DNA from: Candidatus Omnitrophota bacterium
Lineage (GTDB): Bacteria > Omnitrophota > Gorgyraeia > 2-01-FULL-45-10
Assembly (NCBI GenBank): GCA_003142795.1
Contig: PLNN01000054.1
Location: 1 to 43,203 of the forward strand
Reading direction: 5' to 3'
DNA length: 43,203 bases
Positions 26,379 to 33,298 of the stretch are shown here, piece by piece. Below the pieces are notes generated by a model. That model did no database searches. It was not told the origin of the DNA and saw only the letters and a list, made by a program, of their open reading frames with translations. How positions within the stretch are numbered: position 1 is the first letter of the stretch; each line of letters starts with the position of its first letter. A program made the position numbers and the translations under genes.

Positions 26379-27718
26379 ATTGCCCTTTCCGCAGGCACTA
26401 TCCATTTTTTACTGAAATAGCGCCTTGTTATGAAGACCGCCTGGACCAGGATCGAGGCGTTCATCGACCACCATATTGCTATCGCGCCGAAACCGAAATA
26501 GATGCCCAGAAGATAGCATAATGGGATCCGAACAAGCCATACGCTGAGCGCTGTGACCTTCATTACGCTCATCGTATCCCCGGCCCCGTTCAGGCCGCCT
26601 CCCAGTATGACGCCCCAGGCCATAATGGGTTCGGATATAAGAGCTATATAAATATACTTCATGCTCTCCTTTATTACAATATCATTATTCGACAGTAACG
26701 CTGCTATGTGTTTGGCATTCAGCATTATTAATATCGTCATTATGCCGGCGATCGCTACGCCCATCGTTGCAGTGACGATCCCTCCCCGGAAAGCATCGCT
26801 TTCCTCTTTTTTGCCGATGAGGTTGCCCACCACGACAGCTGCGGCCATGTTGAACGCGAACGCGGGCAGGAATATGGCGGACTCTATCTTAAGGCCGTTG
26901 GTGAGCGCGGCCATTATCTCGATATTGTGCATGGGCAAAAGGCCCAATATCAAAAATAGCGCGAGCGCGCCGAGCTGCCATAAGGTCTGCAGTAATCCTG
27001 ACGGCCAGCTTATGGAGAGGATATTTTTCACTATAGAACCGGATAGCCTGAAGCCCGAGACCAGCTTTCTGACATAGTATAGGCTTATGCAGGCCCCGGC
27101 AAACAGGCTTGTCACTGTAGCGACCGCGATGCCTGTAAATCCGAGGGGCGTGCCTAACGCCAGGGCAAAATTGAGCGCGATATTCATTACGCAGACGATG
27201 GTCATTATCCACAATGACTTTTTGATCATGCCGCACGCGCGCAGGATGCCGTTTATGCTCATCAGTATATAATCGAAGAGGAATGCCAGGGAATAGATCT
27301 TCATGAAAGAGATGGTGTAAGGCTTTACTTCCTGTGGGAGGTTAAGGACGTTTACAAGGTCTTTGGAAAACAGGATGCCCGCTATGCCGAACGCGAGGCC
27401 GGATAGGGAGACTATTAAGAGGGAGGAATTGACGGCCTTATAGAATTCTTCTTTATCAGGCGAAGTGTAAAGCCTCGATACGACCGACACTATGCCTACG
27501 CTGAGAGCTATGCCGATGATTATGAATATGAAATACAGCTGGAACGCGAAACCGTACGCGGCCTGGGCGAGCGTGCCGAACCTGGATGCTACATAGACGT
27601 CCGAGAGCCCTATAAGGAATTCATAGGACATTATGAACGTCATAGGCCAGCTTAAAGACCAGCTTTCCGCGACGATCGATCTTATCTTATCGTCTTTTAA
27701 GATCCCGCGCAGGTTCAT
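26375..27718 (-). CDS. MATE-family multidrug/cation exporter
   Basis: A 447-residue polytopic inner-membrane protein with about 12 helices in two related halves. The N-terminal SWPMTFIMSYEFLIGLSDVYVASRFG corresponds to the MATE first helix region, and the second-half repeat begins around SISWPSGLLQTLWQLGALALF. It would be an H+- or Na+-coupled efflux pump; the substrate is unknown. It overlaps the preceding small gene by 32 bases and the DUF362 gene by 4, so all are co-translated. Confidence 0.88.
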   Translation of the reverse strand: MNLRGILKDDKIRSIVAESWSLSWPMTFIMSYEFLIGLSDVYVASRFGTLAQAAYGFAFQLYFIFIIIGIALSVGIVSVVSRLYTSPDKEEFYKAVNSSLLIVSLSGLAFGIAGILFSKDLVNVLNLPQEVKPYTISFMKIYSLAFLFDYILMSINGILRACGMIKKSLWIMTIVCVMNIALNFALALGTPLGFTGIAVATVTSLFAGACISLYYVRKLVSGFRLSGSIVKNILSISWPSGLLQTLWQLGALALFLILGLLPMHNIEIMAALTNGLKIESAIFLPAFAFNMAAAVVVGNLIGKKEESDAFRGGIVTATMGVAIAGIMTILIMLNAKHIAALLSNNDIVIKESMKYIYIALISEPIMAWGVILGGGLNGAGDTMSVMKVTALSVWLVRIPLCYLLGIYFGFGAIAIWWSMNASILVQAVFITRRYFSKKWIVPAERAI

Positions 27719-28037
27719 GGATTGCTATTTTTAAAGTGGTGTGTTCGCGGTCCTGCCAGGGCCAGAGCATCGCTATAAAGCATGAGCCGTCTATCTCTTT
27801 TCTGAAGAACGTCTGGTCGCTCTGAACGCCGCCATGTTTATCGGCAAAGAAACGGTCTTCTCCGGTAAGGTTGGTTTTCGGCGGTTTTATGGCCGACCCT
27901 AAAATATCGGTAAGAATGCCTTCCCATTTATCCGTATCTTTGGTCTCGAAAACCAGCTCGCAATAATTATCATCGGCCGAACGTTTTTGATAAACGCTTA
28001 AATTCCCGAATCGGTCGATGATCTCTTTAAGTTTCAT
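27687..28037 (-). CDS. Hypothetical soluble protein, first gene of MATE-DUF362-autotransporter operon
   Basis: A 116-residue protein without signal or membrane segments. It begins MKLKEIIDRFGNLSVYQK and has mixed alpha/beta character, with an aromatic stretch IAMLWPWQDREHTTLKIA near the end. ATG 28037 has AAGG 7 bases upstream. A second ATG at 28043 is possible, and the frame is open to 28130, but that extension would be encoded by a terminator-like hairpin in the leader. Its 3' end overlaps the MATE start by 32 bases. No family recognised. Confidence 0.62.
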   Translation of the reverse strand: MKLKEIIDRFGNLSVYQKRSADDNYCELVFETKDTDKWEGILTDILGSAIKPPKTNLTGEDRFFADKHGGVQSDQTFFRKEIDGSCFIAMLWPWQDREHTTLKIAIHEPARDLKRR

Positions 28038-28075
28038 GCCCATGCCTTCTTTATCGCAAAAAGTCCGTATAAAAA

Positions 28076-28121
28076 ACCCACCTACCGTAACCTTGTTTTT
28101 TATGTTGCCCGGTAGGCGGGT
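28076..28121 (-). terminator. Terminator-like hairpin in the leader (possible attenuator)
   Basis: On the minus strand ACCCGCCTACCG pairs with CGGTAGGTGGGT (12 bp including one G-U pair; arms 28110-28121 and 28076-28087), with a 22-base loop, directly followed by T6. It lies after the promoter at 28155-28182 and about 40 bases before the first gene of the operon, the position of an attenuator. Confidence 0.55.
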
Positions 28122-28131
28122 GAAACTCATC

Positions 28132-28147
28132 GACGCTCATAAGCGTC
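28132..28147 (-). other. 5' hairpin of the leader
   Basis: GACGCT-TATG-AGCGTC: a 6-bp stem with 4-base loop starting essentially at the predicted transcription start. It could be a stability or regulatory stem preceding the terminator-like hairpin. Confidence 0.45.
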
Positions 28148-28154
28148 TACCTTA

Positions 28155-28182
28155 AGTATAGCACGGTTTTTGCTAAATACAA
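28155..28182 (-). promoter_or_regulatory. Promoter of the MATE-DUF362-autotransporter operon
   Basis: TTGTAT (28177-28182), a 16-base spacer and TATACT (28155-28160) with extended -10 TGC on the minus strand. It predicts a leader of about 110 bases. Confidence 0.6.
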
Positions 28183-28201
28183 GGCCCTGCCTAGACCACA
28201 A

Positions 28202-28234
28202 AAAATGGCAGGCGAAAAATCCGCCTGCCATTTT
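28202..28234 (-). terminator. Rho-independent terminator of the 121-residue exported gene
   Basis: A perfect 13-bp stem (28202-28214 with 28222-28234) with a 7-base loop. On the minus strand a T6 run closes the second arm. It lies 20 bases after the stop of the upstream gene and ends that transcript before the next promoter. Confidence 0.85.
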
Positions 28235-28253
28235 ATAAGGCATGTTGAAATTA

Positions 28254-28619
28254 TTACTCTAAGTTGATCGCTTTTGCCTTCGAGTTTCCGCTGCTATCTT
28301 TTGAATACTGCACAGACACCTTCTCGCCCGTTTTGAGCTGATTCAGCGTCACAGCATTCACAGCTGCATCGACTATCTGTACGGTCGGATCTACCGGGAA
28401 TGTAACGACCTTACCTGCGTCATTAGCTACGGTTATGGCCGGACCGGTCGCGCTATCGCTTCCGGTGGTAACGACACCGACTATTTTACCGACAAACACC
28501 CCTGTTGACTCTATGGCAGCGCCTACCGGCTCATTGGCTTTCGGTGCATCGCTTGTTGCGGCGTAACAAATAGAAGCCGCGCATACAAGCACTAAAACTG
28601 CTATTAAAATCTTCTTCAC
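28254..28619 (-). CDS. Small exported protein, beta-rich
   Basis: A 121-residue protein with a Sec signal peptide (KKILIAVLVLVCAASICYA, cleavage likely after CYA). The mature part contains VGKIVGVVTTG, ITVANDAGKVVTFPVDPTVQIV and LKTGEKVSVQYSKDSSG, a pattern of short beta strands like OB-fold/DUF5666-type periplasmic proteins. The start is GTG at 28619 with AAGGAGGTGA upstream. It is flanked by its own promoter and terminator. Function unknown. Confidence 0.76.
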   Translation of the reverse strand: MKKILIAVLVLVCAASICYAATSDAPKANEPVGAAIESTGVFVGKIVGVVTTGSDSATGPAITVANDAGKVVTFPVDPTVQIVDAAVNAVTLNQLKTGEKVSVQYSKDSSGNSKAKAINLE

Positions 28620-28650
28620 TTTACTTCACCTCCTTAATTTAATGTTTTTT

Positions 28651-28679
28651 ATTATATTCTTCCTTCAGGATATTTGCAA
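28651..28679 (-). promoter_or_regulatory. Promoter of the 121-residue exported gene
   Basis: TTGCAA (28674-28679), a 17-base spacer and perfect TATAAT (28651-28656) on the minus strand, about 25 bases before the SD-led GTG start. A strong site, suggesting good expression. Confidence 0.68.
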
Positions 28680-28699
28680 CACTTTTATGATATGTTAAA

Positions 28700-28736
28700 G
28701 CAAAAGACACCGTTCTATAAAAACGGTGCCTTTTGC
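28700..28736 (-). terminator. Rho-independent terminator of the 96-residue exported gene
   Basis: Arms 28700-28714 and 28722-28736 pair over 15 positions. The single mismatch on the plus strand (A/C) becomes a G-U pair on the minus strand, indicating minus-strand function. The tail is TTTTGCTTTAA. Confidence 0.7.
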
Positions 28737-28756
28737 ATAATTAAAGATGCGAATTG

Positions 28757-29047
28757 TTATTTCGTTACCGCCGCGGCTGTCTTGGGAGTCCTCAGCGATT
28801 CCTTTTGTGCGTCCTCCCTGCCCTTCTTCCAATCATCTTTCATGCCCTGCCACGTGATCGGCTGATGCGACGGCGCTATCCACTGATTTTTCGGCTTTGC
28901 CTTATTCAGCTTCATAGTGTCAGCTATGGGCTGGAACGGTAGAACAACCTTGCCTTTGCCGCTGCCGATCGCAGGCCCTTCTGCAAGTACGGGTATGGTG
29001 CTTGCAACAAATAATATGATAATAGCCAAACAAACTAACCTCTTCAT
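28757..29047 (-). CDS. Small exported Lys-rich protein
   Basis: A 96-residue protein with a signal peptide (KRLVCLAIIILFVASTIPVLA, cleavage likely after VLA). The mature part is basic and contains GSGKGKVVLPFQPIADT, NQWIAPSHQPITW and a charged helix DDWKKGREDAQKES. ATG 29047 follows GGGAGGTGG. An extended -10 (TGCTATAAT, 29084-29092) lies upstream. No known family; possibly an envelope component. Confidence 0.7.
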   Translation of the reverse strand: MKRLVCLAIIILFVASTIPVLAEGPAIGSGKGKVVLPFQPIADTMKLNKAKPKNQWIAPSHQPITWQGMKDDWKKGREDAQKESLRTPKTAAAVTK

Positions 29048-29083
29048 AATCCACCTCCCTTTTATAGAGTATAAGTATACATC

Positions 29084-29092
29084 ATTATAGCA
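29084..29092 (-). promoter_or_regulatory. Extended -10 promoter of the 96-residue exported gene
   Basis: TGCTATAAT on the minus strand, about 36 bases before the ATG. The -35 region is weak. Confidence 0.5.
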
Positions 29093-29121
29093 AATTTGCA
29101 AGTGACGCTAACTAGTTATGA

Positions 29122-30786
29122 TCATTCCAAATTATGCGTTATCTCTTCTTCTATGCAGAAATTTTTATGAAAGTTACGATCGCCGACCAGCTCAGGCACC
29201 TTGAACTGCCCTTCATGCCGGCCTTCCGCGATCTTCCTTGCACGGTATTTTTCAAATTCGCCGCTTTTCACGACCCTAAGCACCGGATGCCCTAGTAGCA
29301 CCTGTTCCCTTATGTCTTTATATTCCGAATTCTGATTGCACAATTCTTCCTCTATCGTCCTCAAAAGCGCCTTCTTTTCGGCCGACGACGGCGTGCCGTT
29401 AAATTCCGCCAGGAAGATATAGCGGGCCGGAGCGCCAAGCTCGACGAAAGCTGAAAAGAATCCTATTAAAATGTGATGTTTGTCAGCAGCCTTATTCACA
29501 GCTTCGTTGATGTGCGACTCGTAGATCTTCTCGCCGGTTATGGATATCGCGTTTTTCCCCTTCTGGATAAATTCTATTACAGGCGTTTTATTAAAAAATC
29601 CATCTACGGTAATGACGTCATCCATGCTGTACCTGTACAGCCCCCCGGCCGTTGTAACGATCAGGTAATATTCTTTCCCTTTTTCAAGCTCATCGCATAA
29701 AAGCGTCCGCATGCCAATTTTGCCCATCTCCTCGCGCGGCACGAATTCATAGAAATTGGTCTTTACGGCCAGGACGCTCCCGGCGCCTTCGTCTGTCATT
29801 GGTATGGCGCTGCGCGATTCCGTCGAAAGGCATCCAAAATCCCTGAAAGGCACATCCCCAAGATATTGAGGCAGCTCTTTCAGATACAGCTTGACCGTCC
29901 CGCCTTTCCAGCATTCCATAAGTTCGAGATCGGGCCAGAAATATTTGGGATAGAGAGGCTTGCCTTCCTTAAGGATCTTTTTAAGTTCTGTAGCCCTTTT
30001 TGGGTTAGGCCTGAGATTTTTTTCCACCAGCTTTCTGATGTCGCAAGGAATATCCAGGCCTTTCTTCAGGGTCCCCTCTTCTATATCTTTAATAATATCG
30101 TTCTGCACCTTTTCTATCTGCCGGCACAACAGGACCATAGTGCTTGGATTTAACGTGGCAATGGTGGTCACATTTTGTTCCATCGATATTCTGAGCATGC
30201 AATAATATCTTGCATCATAGTCTTTGATATAGAATATCTGGTATGGCAGGACATAAAGATGCCTGACGACTGCCGGCAGGTTATTATAAGCGTGGCCGTC
30301 CTCCGGGCCGTAAGGTATGCCGCTCTCTGTGCAATTCTTTATTTCCGGACTTATTATGGCGAGCACTTTCCCTTTGAAGACATGCGGATGGTCCCTGTAA
30401 ACATAATATGTCCAGAGCTTCATCAATTCCGTTTTCTTCTTCCGTGAATACTTCGTTACCGGGATGAGTTTAGGCTCGCCTGTCGTGCCGCTCGTTATCC
30501 CGAAGAATATCGCCCTATCCGCAGTAAGGATATCTTTCTCGCCTTTTGCCATTCTCGCTATTAAAGGACGCAGGTCTTCGTAATCGATTATAGGAACGCG
30601 CGACCTGAACTCTTCGATCGATCTTATTCCTGAAAAATTATATTTCCGGCCGTATTCGGTACGCTTATTGCGGTTAAGATATTCGAAAAGGACGCTCTTT
30701 TGGTGGGCGATCGGATCCTTTGTGGCTTCTTCGAACGCCCTTGCTTTCGATTTCAACATCTTTAATAAAACAGGCATTATGTTCAT
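29122..30786 (-). CDS. GH3-family acyl-adenylating enzyme
   Basis: A 554-residue protein of the GH3 family (ANL-like acyl-adenylate/amide synthetases, named after the plant auxin-conjugating enzymes). The AMP-binding loop reads FGITSGTTGEPKLIPVT near residue 100. The later motif YRYSMDDVITVDGF corresponds to the family's Y-R-Y-x-x-x-D segment, followed by the hinge NAISITGEKIYESH. Bacterial members are known, but substrates are mostly undefined; conjugation of an acyl acid to an amine or amino acid is the family chemistry. ATG 30786 with GGA 8 bases upstream is preferred to a GTG at 30807. It is the last gene of a coupled five-gene operon. Confidence 0.85.
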   Translation of the reverse strand: MNIMPVLLKMLKSKARAFEEATKDPIAHQKSVLFEYLNRNKRTEYGRKYNFSGIRSIEEFRSRVPIIDYEDLRPLIARMAKGEKDILTADRAIFFGITSGTTGEPKLIPVTKYSRKKKTELMKLWTYYVYRDHPHVFKGKVLAIISPEIKNCTESGIPYGPEDGHAYNNLPAVVRHLYVLPYQIFYIKDYDARYYCMLRISMEQNVTTIATLNPSTMVLLCRQIEKVQNDIIKDIEEGTLKKGLDIPCDIRKLVEKNLRPNPKRATELKKILKEGKPLYPKYFWPDLELMECWKGGTVKLYLKELPQYLGDVPFRDFGCLSTESRSAIPMTDEGAGSVLAVKTNFYEFVPREEMGKIGMRTLLCDELEKGKEYYLIVTTAGGLYRYSMDDVITVDGFFNKTPVIEFIQKGKNAISITGEKIYESHINEAVNKAADKHHILIGFFSAFVELGAPARYIFLAEFNGTPSSAEKKALLRTIEEELCNQNSEYKDIREQVLLGHPVLRVVKSGEFEKYRARKIAEGRHEGQFKVPELVGDRNFHKNFCIEEEITHNLE

Positions 30787-30816
30787 TTGATCGTCCTTTG
30801 TTACCACAGCGCTATG

Positions 30817-31074
30817 TCAGAACTGCAAGTTGTCGTCTTTTCTTATATCATCGAAACTGACGCTGCTGCTCCAATTGAACCAATCTTCGCGCTCGGCGGC
30901 ACCTGTCGTATCTGATGGTCCGCCGTCAGACGCCGCCTGAGCCGGCTGAACAGCTTGAGTGGATGAGTCCTGGCTAGCGACCGGTGAGGCACCGGTAGCA
31001 AGCACGTCATCGCCCTCGGCAAAACATGCTGCCGGAACAATTATCAAGAAAAGGACCAGGATCATATGCTTCAT
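30817..31074 (-). CDS. Small exported acidic protein
   Basis: An 85-residue protein with a signal peptide (MKHMILVLFLIIVPAACFAEG). Cleavage after CFA is likely; the Cys context PAAC is a poor lipobox. The mature part is Ala/Ser/Gln/Asp-rich, low-complexity and probably disordered, ending WFNWSSSVSFDDIRKDD. Its ATG overlaps the AllA-like stop (ATGA) after AGGAGGGC. Function unknown. Confidence 0.68.
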   Translation of the reverse strand: MKHMILVLFLIIVPAACFAEGDDVLATGASPVASQDSSTQAVQPAQAASDGGPSDTTGAAEREDWFNWSSSVSFDDIRKDDNLQF

Positions 31075-31481
31075 GAGATGCCCTCCTGTAAATAATAATA
31101 TTCCGTTTTAACTTCAATGTTCTCAAATATCTTTATCTCACATTCTTTTGATATTGCGGCAACATTATGCCAGACGCCTTTTTTAAGAACGAGCGGCCTG
31201 TCCAGAAAAAAGGCCTCCGCTTTATCAGGCCTTTTATTCGGCGCGAGCGTAATGATGGTCTTGCCCTTTACCGGTTCGAACGTTTCGAGGCTGTCAGGAT
31301 GACTTTCCAATTTTTCGAATCTTTTCTTGCGGAGTATCAGGTAACCTATCCTCCAACCCGCGGATCTTTCTTTTAAGAGGACGCCGAACTTGTCACCCTG
31401 GCCGTAGTCTTTAATAAATTCCCGATCGATGATCCAGCCGTACGGTTTTATGCTCTTGTGATCAAGTTTTTTTATTTTCAT
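31071..31481 (-). CDS. Ureidoglycolate lyase (AllA)-like cupin
   Basis: A 136-residue single-domain cupin. The N-terminus begins IKPYGWIID, like the AllA start (F-x-P-Y-G-x-x-I). The C-terminal block VLKKGVWHNVAAISKECEIKIFE matches the AllA G-V-W-H segment. No allantoin or ureide pathway genes are nearby, so ureidoglycolate breakdown is doubtful; it may act on another sugar-derived or carboxylate substrate. Both ends overlap neighbours by 4 bases, tying it to the RlmI-like methyltransferase and the small exported protein. Confidence 0.68.
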   Translation of the reverse strand: MKIKKLDHKSIKPYGWIIDREFIKDYGQGDKFGVLLKERSAGWRIGYLILRKKRFEKLESHPDSLETFEPVKGKTIITLAPNKRPDKAEAFFLDRPLVLKKGVWHNVAAISKECEIKIFENIEVKTEYYYLQEGIS

Positions 31482-32665
31482 GCATTATCTACTTTTAAAA
31501 AATACCCTTTCAGGTACTCCGTCTGGGGGATCGCTTTGATTATAGGGTGGTCTTCCGCCTGGTGACAGCGCTTAAGTATCGTTATCTTTTTACCGGCATC
31601 GATGGCCGATTTTTTTAATATTTCCGAAAAGCCCGCGTTCGGCATATTATGCGAACATGAAAAAGTCACGAGCGTGCCTCCATCTGTCAGCGTCTTCATG
31701 GCCAGAGTATTCAGCTCTTTGTAACCTTTCGACGCGCTTGCAAGCGATTCCCTGGTCTTTAAGAATGACGGCGGGTCGAGTATTATAATATCGAATTTCC
31801 GTCCCGAGTTCAAAATATCTTTCAGGATAGAAAATGCGTCGCCTTTTATGAATTCCGCTTTTTGAGAGATCCCGTTAAGGCTGGCGTTTTCACGCGCTAG
31901 CGCCAGCCATTCCTCTTTTATGTCCACACCTGTAACGCCCTTCGCTCCAAATACTGCCGCTGACACGGAGAATCCGCCTGTATAGCAAAACAGGTCCAGC
32001 ACCGTTTTGTCTTTGCAGAAACCTTCCAGCCCAAGACGCGACTTCCGCTGGTCGAGATAAAATCCTGTCTTGTGGCCTTTCTCTATATCGACTAAGAATT
32101 TTACCTTTCCTTCTGATATTTCTACTATACCTTTGCCGGTCTCGCCCCACCACATGCTTATATCTTTTAAGCCTTCGAGTTTTCTGAACGGCGACGAGTC
32201 CTTCTCGTATATATACTTTGGCCTTAATATTGCCCGCACGGCATCGATAGCGATCGTCTTAAGCTTATCCATGCCAAGGGTCAGCACCTGGAATACGGCG
32301 GTATCATTATATATATCCAGTATCAAGCCGGGCAGGCTGTCCGCTTCGCTGAAGATCACCCTGTAGGCGTTGGTGGCGGACAGGAGTGATTTTCTTTTCT
32401 CAGCCGATTCCCCGATCTTCTTAACAAAAAAATCTTTATCGATCTCTTCGTCTATAAAGGTGAGGAGCCTTATCGTAATGTATGACTTTGGGTTATAGTA
32501 ACCGCGGCCGAGAAAATTACCTTTTGCGTCTAAGACCGTTACTATGCTGCCGGCTTTTATGCCGGCTAAAACTTTAGGGAGTTGCGGCCTGAAGAGCCAC
32601 GGATGGCCGGGCCTCACAATACCTTTTTTCCCGCTCTTGAGCTGAATTATGTTCCCGCCTGTCAT
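31478..32665 (-). CDS. RlmI-like class I SAM-dependent 23S rRNA (cytosine) methyltransferase
   Basis: A 395-residue protein: an N-terminal PUA domain (GHPWLFRPQLPKV... GRGYYNPKS), an EEHEE-like linker, then a Rossmann SAM domain (DLFCYTGGFSVSAA, VTGVDIKEEW). The catalytic motif LDPPSFLKTRESLASASKGYKELN and the late SCSHNM are typical of RlmI, which makes m5C in 23S rRNA. ATG 32665 overlaps the Nudix stop (ATGA); the GTG at 32677 lies inside that gene and is less likely. The substrate position is inferred from the family only. Confidence 0.86.
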   Translation of the reverse strand: MTGGNIIQLKSGKKGIVRPGHPWLFRPQLPKVLAGIKAGSIVTVLDAKGNFLGRGYYNPKSYITIRLLTFIDEEIDKDFFVKKIGESAEKRKSLLSATNAYRVIFSEADSLPGLILDIYNDTAVFQVLTLGMDKLKTIAIDAVRAILRPKYIYEKDSSPFRKLEGLKDISMWWGETGKGIVEISEGKVKFLVDIEKGHKTGFYLDQRKSRLGLEGFCKDKTVLDLFCYTGGFSVSAAVFGAKGVTGVDIKEEWLALARENASLNGISQKAEFIKGDAFSILKDILNSGRKFDIIILDPPSFLKTRESLASASKGYKELNTLAMKTLTDGGTLVTFSCSHNMPNAGFSEILKKSAIDAGKKITILKRCHQAEDHPIIKAIPQTEYLKGYFLKVDNA

Positions 32666-33171
32666 AGCCACCCGCACATGGTAAAGGCGCAGATAGTCTT
32701 CGCGTCTATTATCCGCCCGCGCTTAAATAATCTTTTGATCTCGGTCTTCGTAAAGACAAGGCTTTCTATTACCTCGTCCGGCTCGGCAATTCTTTCTGTT
32801 TTCTTTAGCCTTTCGGCTTTATATATGAATATCTTTTCGGTTGAATAGCCGGGAACCGGATAAATTTTACCGAGGAGCATGATTTTTCCTGCAGAGTAGC
32901 CTGTCTCTTCGATTATTTCACGTCTTGCGCAAACAGCCGGCAATTCATTTTTATCGAGAGTGCCGGCCGGGAGTTCATATATGTAGGAATTTATTACAGG
33001 CCTAAGCTGACGAAGCATTATCACTTTATCTTTGGCGAGGAATGGGACGATTAAAGCGGCCCCGGGATGCTTTATCATCTCGTATGTCGCGACATATCCG
33101 TTCGGCAACCGCTTTTTTTTGACAAAGACTTTCAACAGCCTGCCTTTAAATACTTGTTTTATTTTTCCCAT
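32662..33171 (-). CDS. Nudix hydrolase, ADP-ribose pyrophosphatase-like
   Basis: A 169-residue protein with a complete Nudix box: G in AGTLDKNE, then CARREIIEETGY, matching G-x5-E-x7-R-E-x-x-E-E-x-G. The preceding LRPVINSYIYELPAG is typical of ADP-sugar pyrophosphatases of the NudF group. No Shine-Dalgarno precedes the ATG; instead an extended -10 ends 6 bases upstream, so the message is probably leaderless. It leads an operon with the RlmI-like, AllA-like, small exported and GH3 genes. Confidence 0.9.
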   Translation of the reverse strand: MGKIKQVFKGRLLKVFVKKKRLPNGYVATYEMIKHPGAALIVPFLAKDKVIMLRQLRPVINSYIYELPAGTLDKNELPAVCARREIIEETGYSAGKIMLLGKIYPVPGYSTEKIFIYKAERLKKTERIAEPDEVIESLVFTKTEIKRLFKRGRIIDAKTICAFTMCGWL

Positions 33172-33177
33172 GCAATT

Positions 33178-33186
33178 ATTATATCA
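33178..33186 (-). promoter_or_regulatory. Extended -10 promoter of the Nudix operon, leaderless
   Basis: TGATATAAT on the minus strand (perfect -10 33178-33183). Six bases (AATTGC) separate it from the ATG, so the predicted transcription start is the A of the ATG. Confidence 0.65.
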
Positions 33187-33218
33187 CATGCGATACGCTA
33201 TGCGCCATACGCAATACG
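33187..33218. repeat. Degenerate ATACGC/GCGTAT short tandem tract
   Basis: A run of near-identical short units (GCGATAC, GCTAT, GCGCCATAC, GCAATACG) just upstream of the Nudix promoter. Low-complexity, Pur/Pyr alternating. It may be a dispersed intergenic repeat. Confidence 0.45.
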
Positions 33219-33290
33219 AAAAAATCCCGGGCGCCAAAACCGAAGATACGCCGCTTGCGGGAAGCGTAGATCGGCCTTGGGTTGCCCGGG
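33219..33290 (-). terminator. Long hairpin with U-tract after the giant gene
   Basis: On the minus strand CCCGGGC (33284-33290) pairs with GCCCGGG (33226-33232). Inner pairs CCAA/TTGG and CCGA/TCGG and an apical CGCTT/AAGCG stem extend it, and ATTTTTT follows. It starts 9 bases after the stop of the giant ORF and would end that transcript. Confidence 0.6.
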
Positions 33291-33298
33291 CTTTAATT

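Noticed and set aside
28038-28130. 31-codon N-terminal extension of the first gene of the MATE operon
   Set aside because: It would be encoded by a terminator-like hairpin and lacks an SD; the ATG at 28037 has one.
28076-28147. c-di-GMP (GEMM) riboswitch in the leader
   Set aside because: The GGTAGG-GGG-like pieces recall GEMM, but the conserved CACGCACAGGGCAAACC core is absent.
31071-31481. Ureidoglycolate pathway
   Set aside because: Only the AllA-like cupin is present; no allantoinase, allantoate or ureidoglycolate partner genes are in the window.
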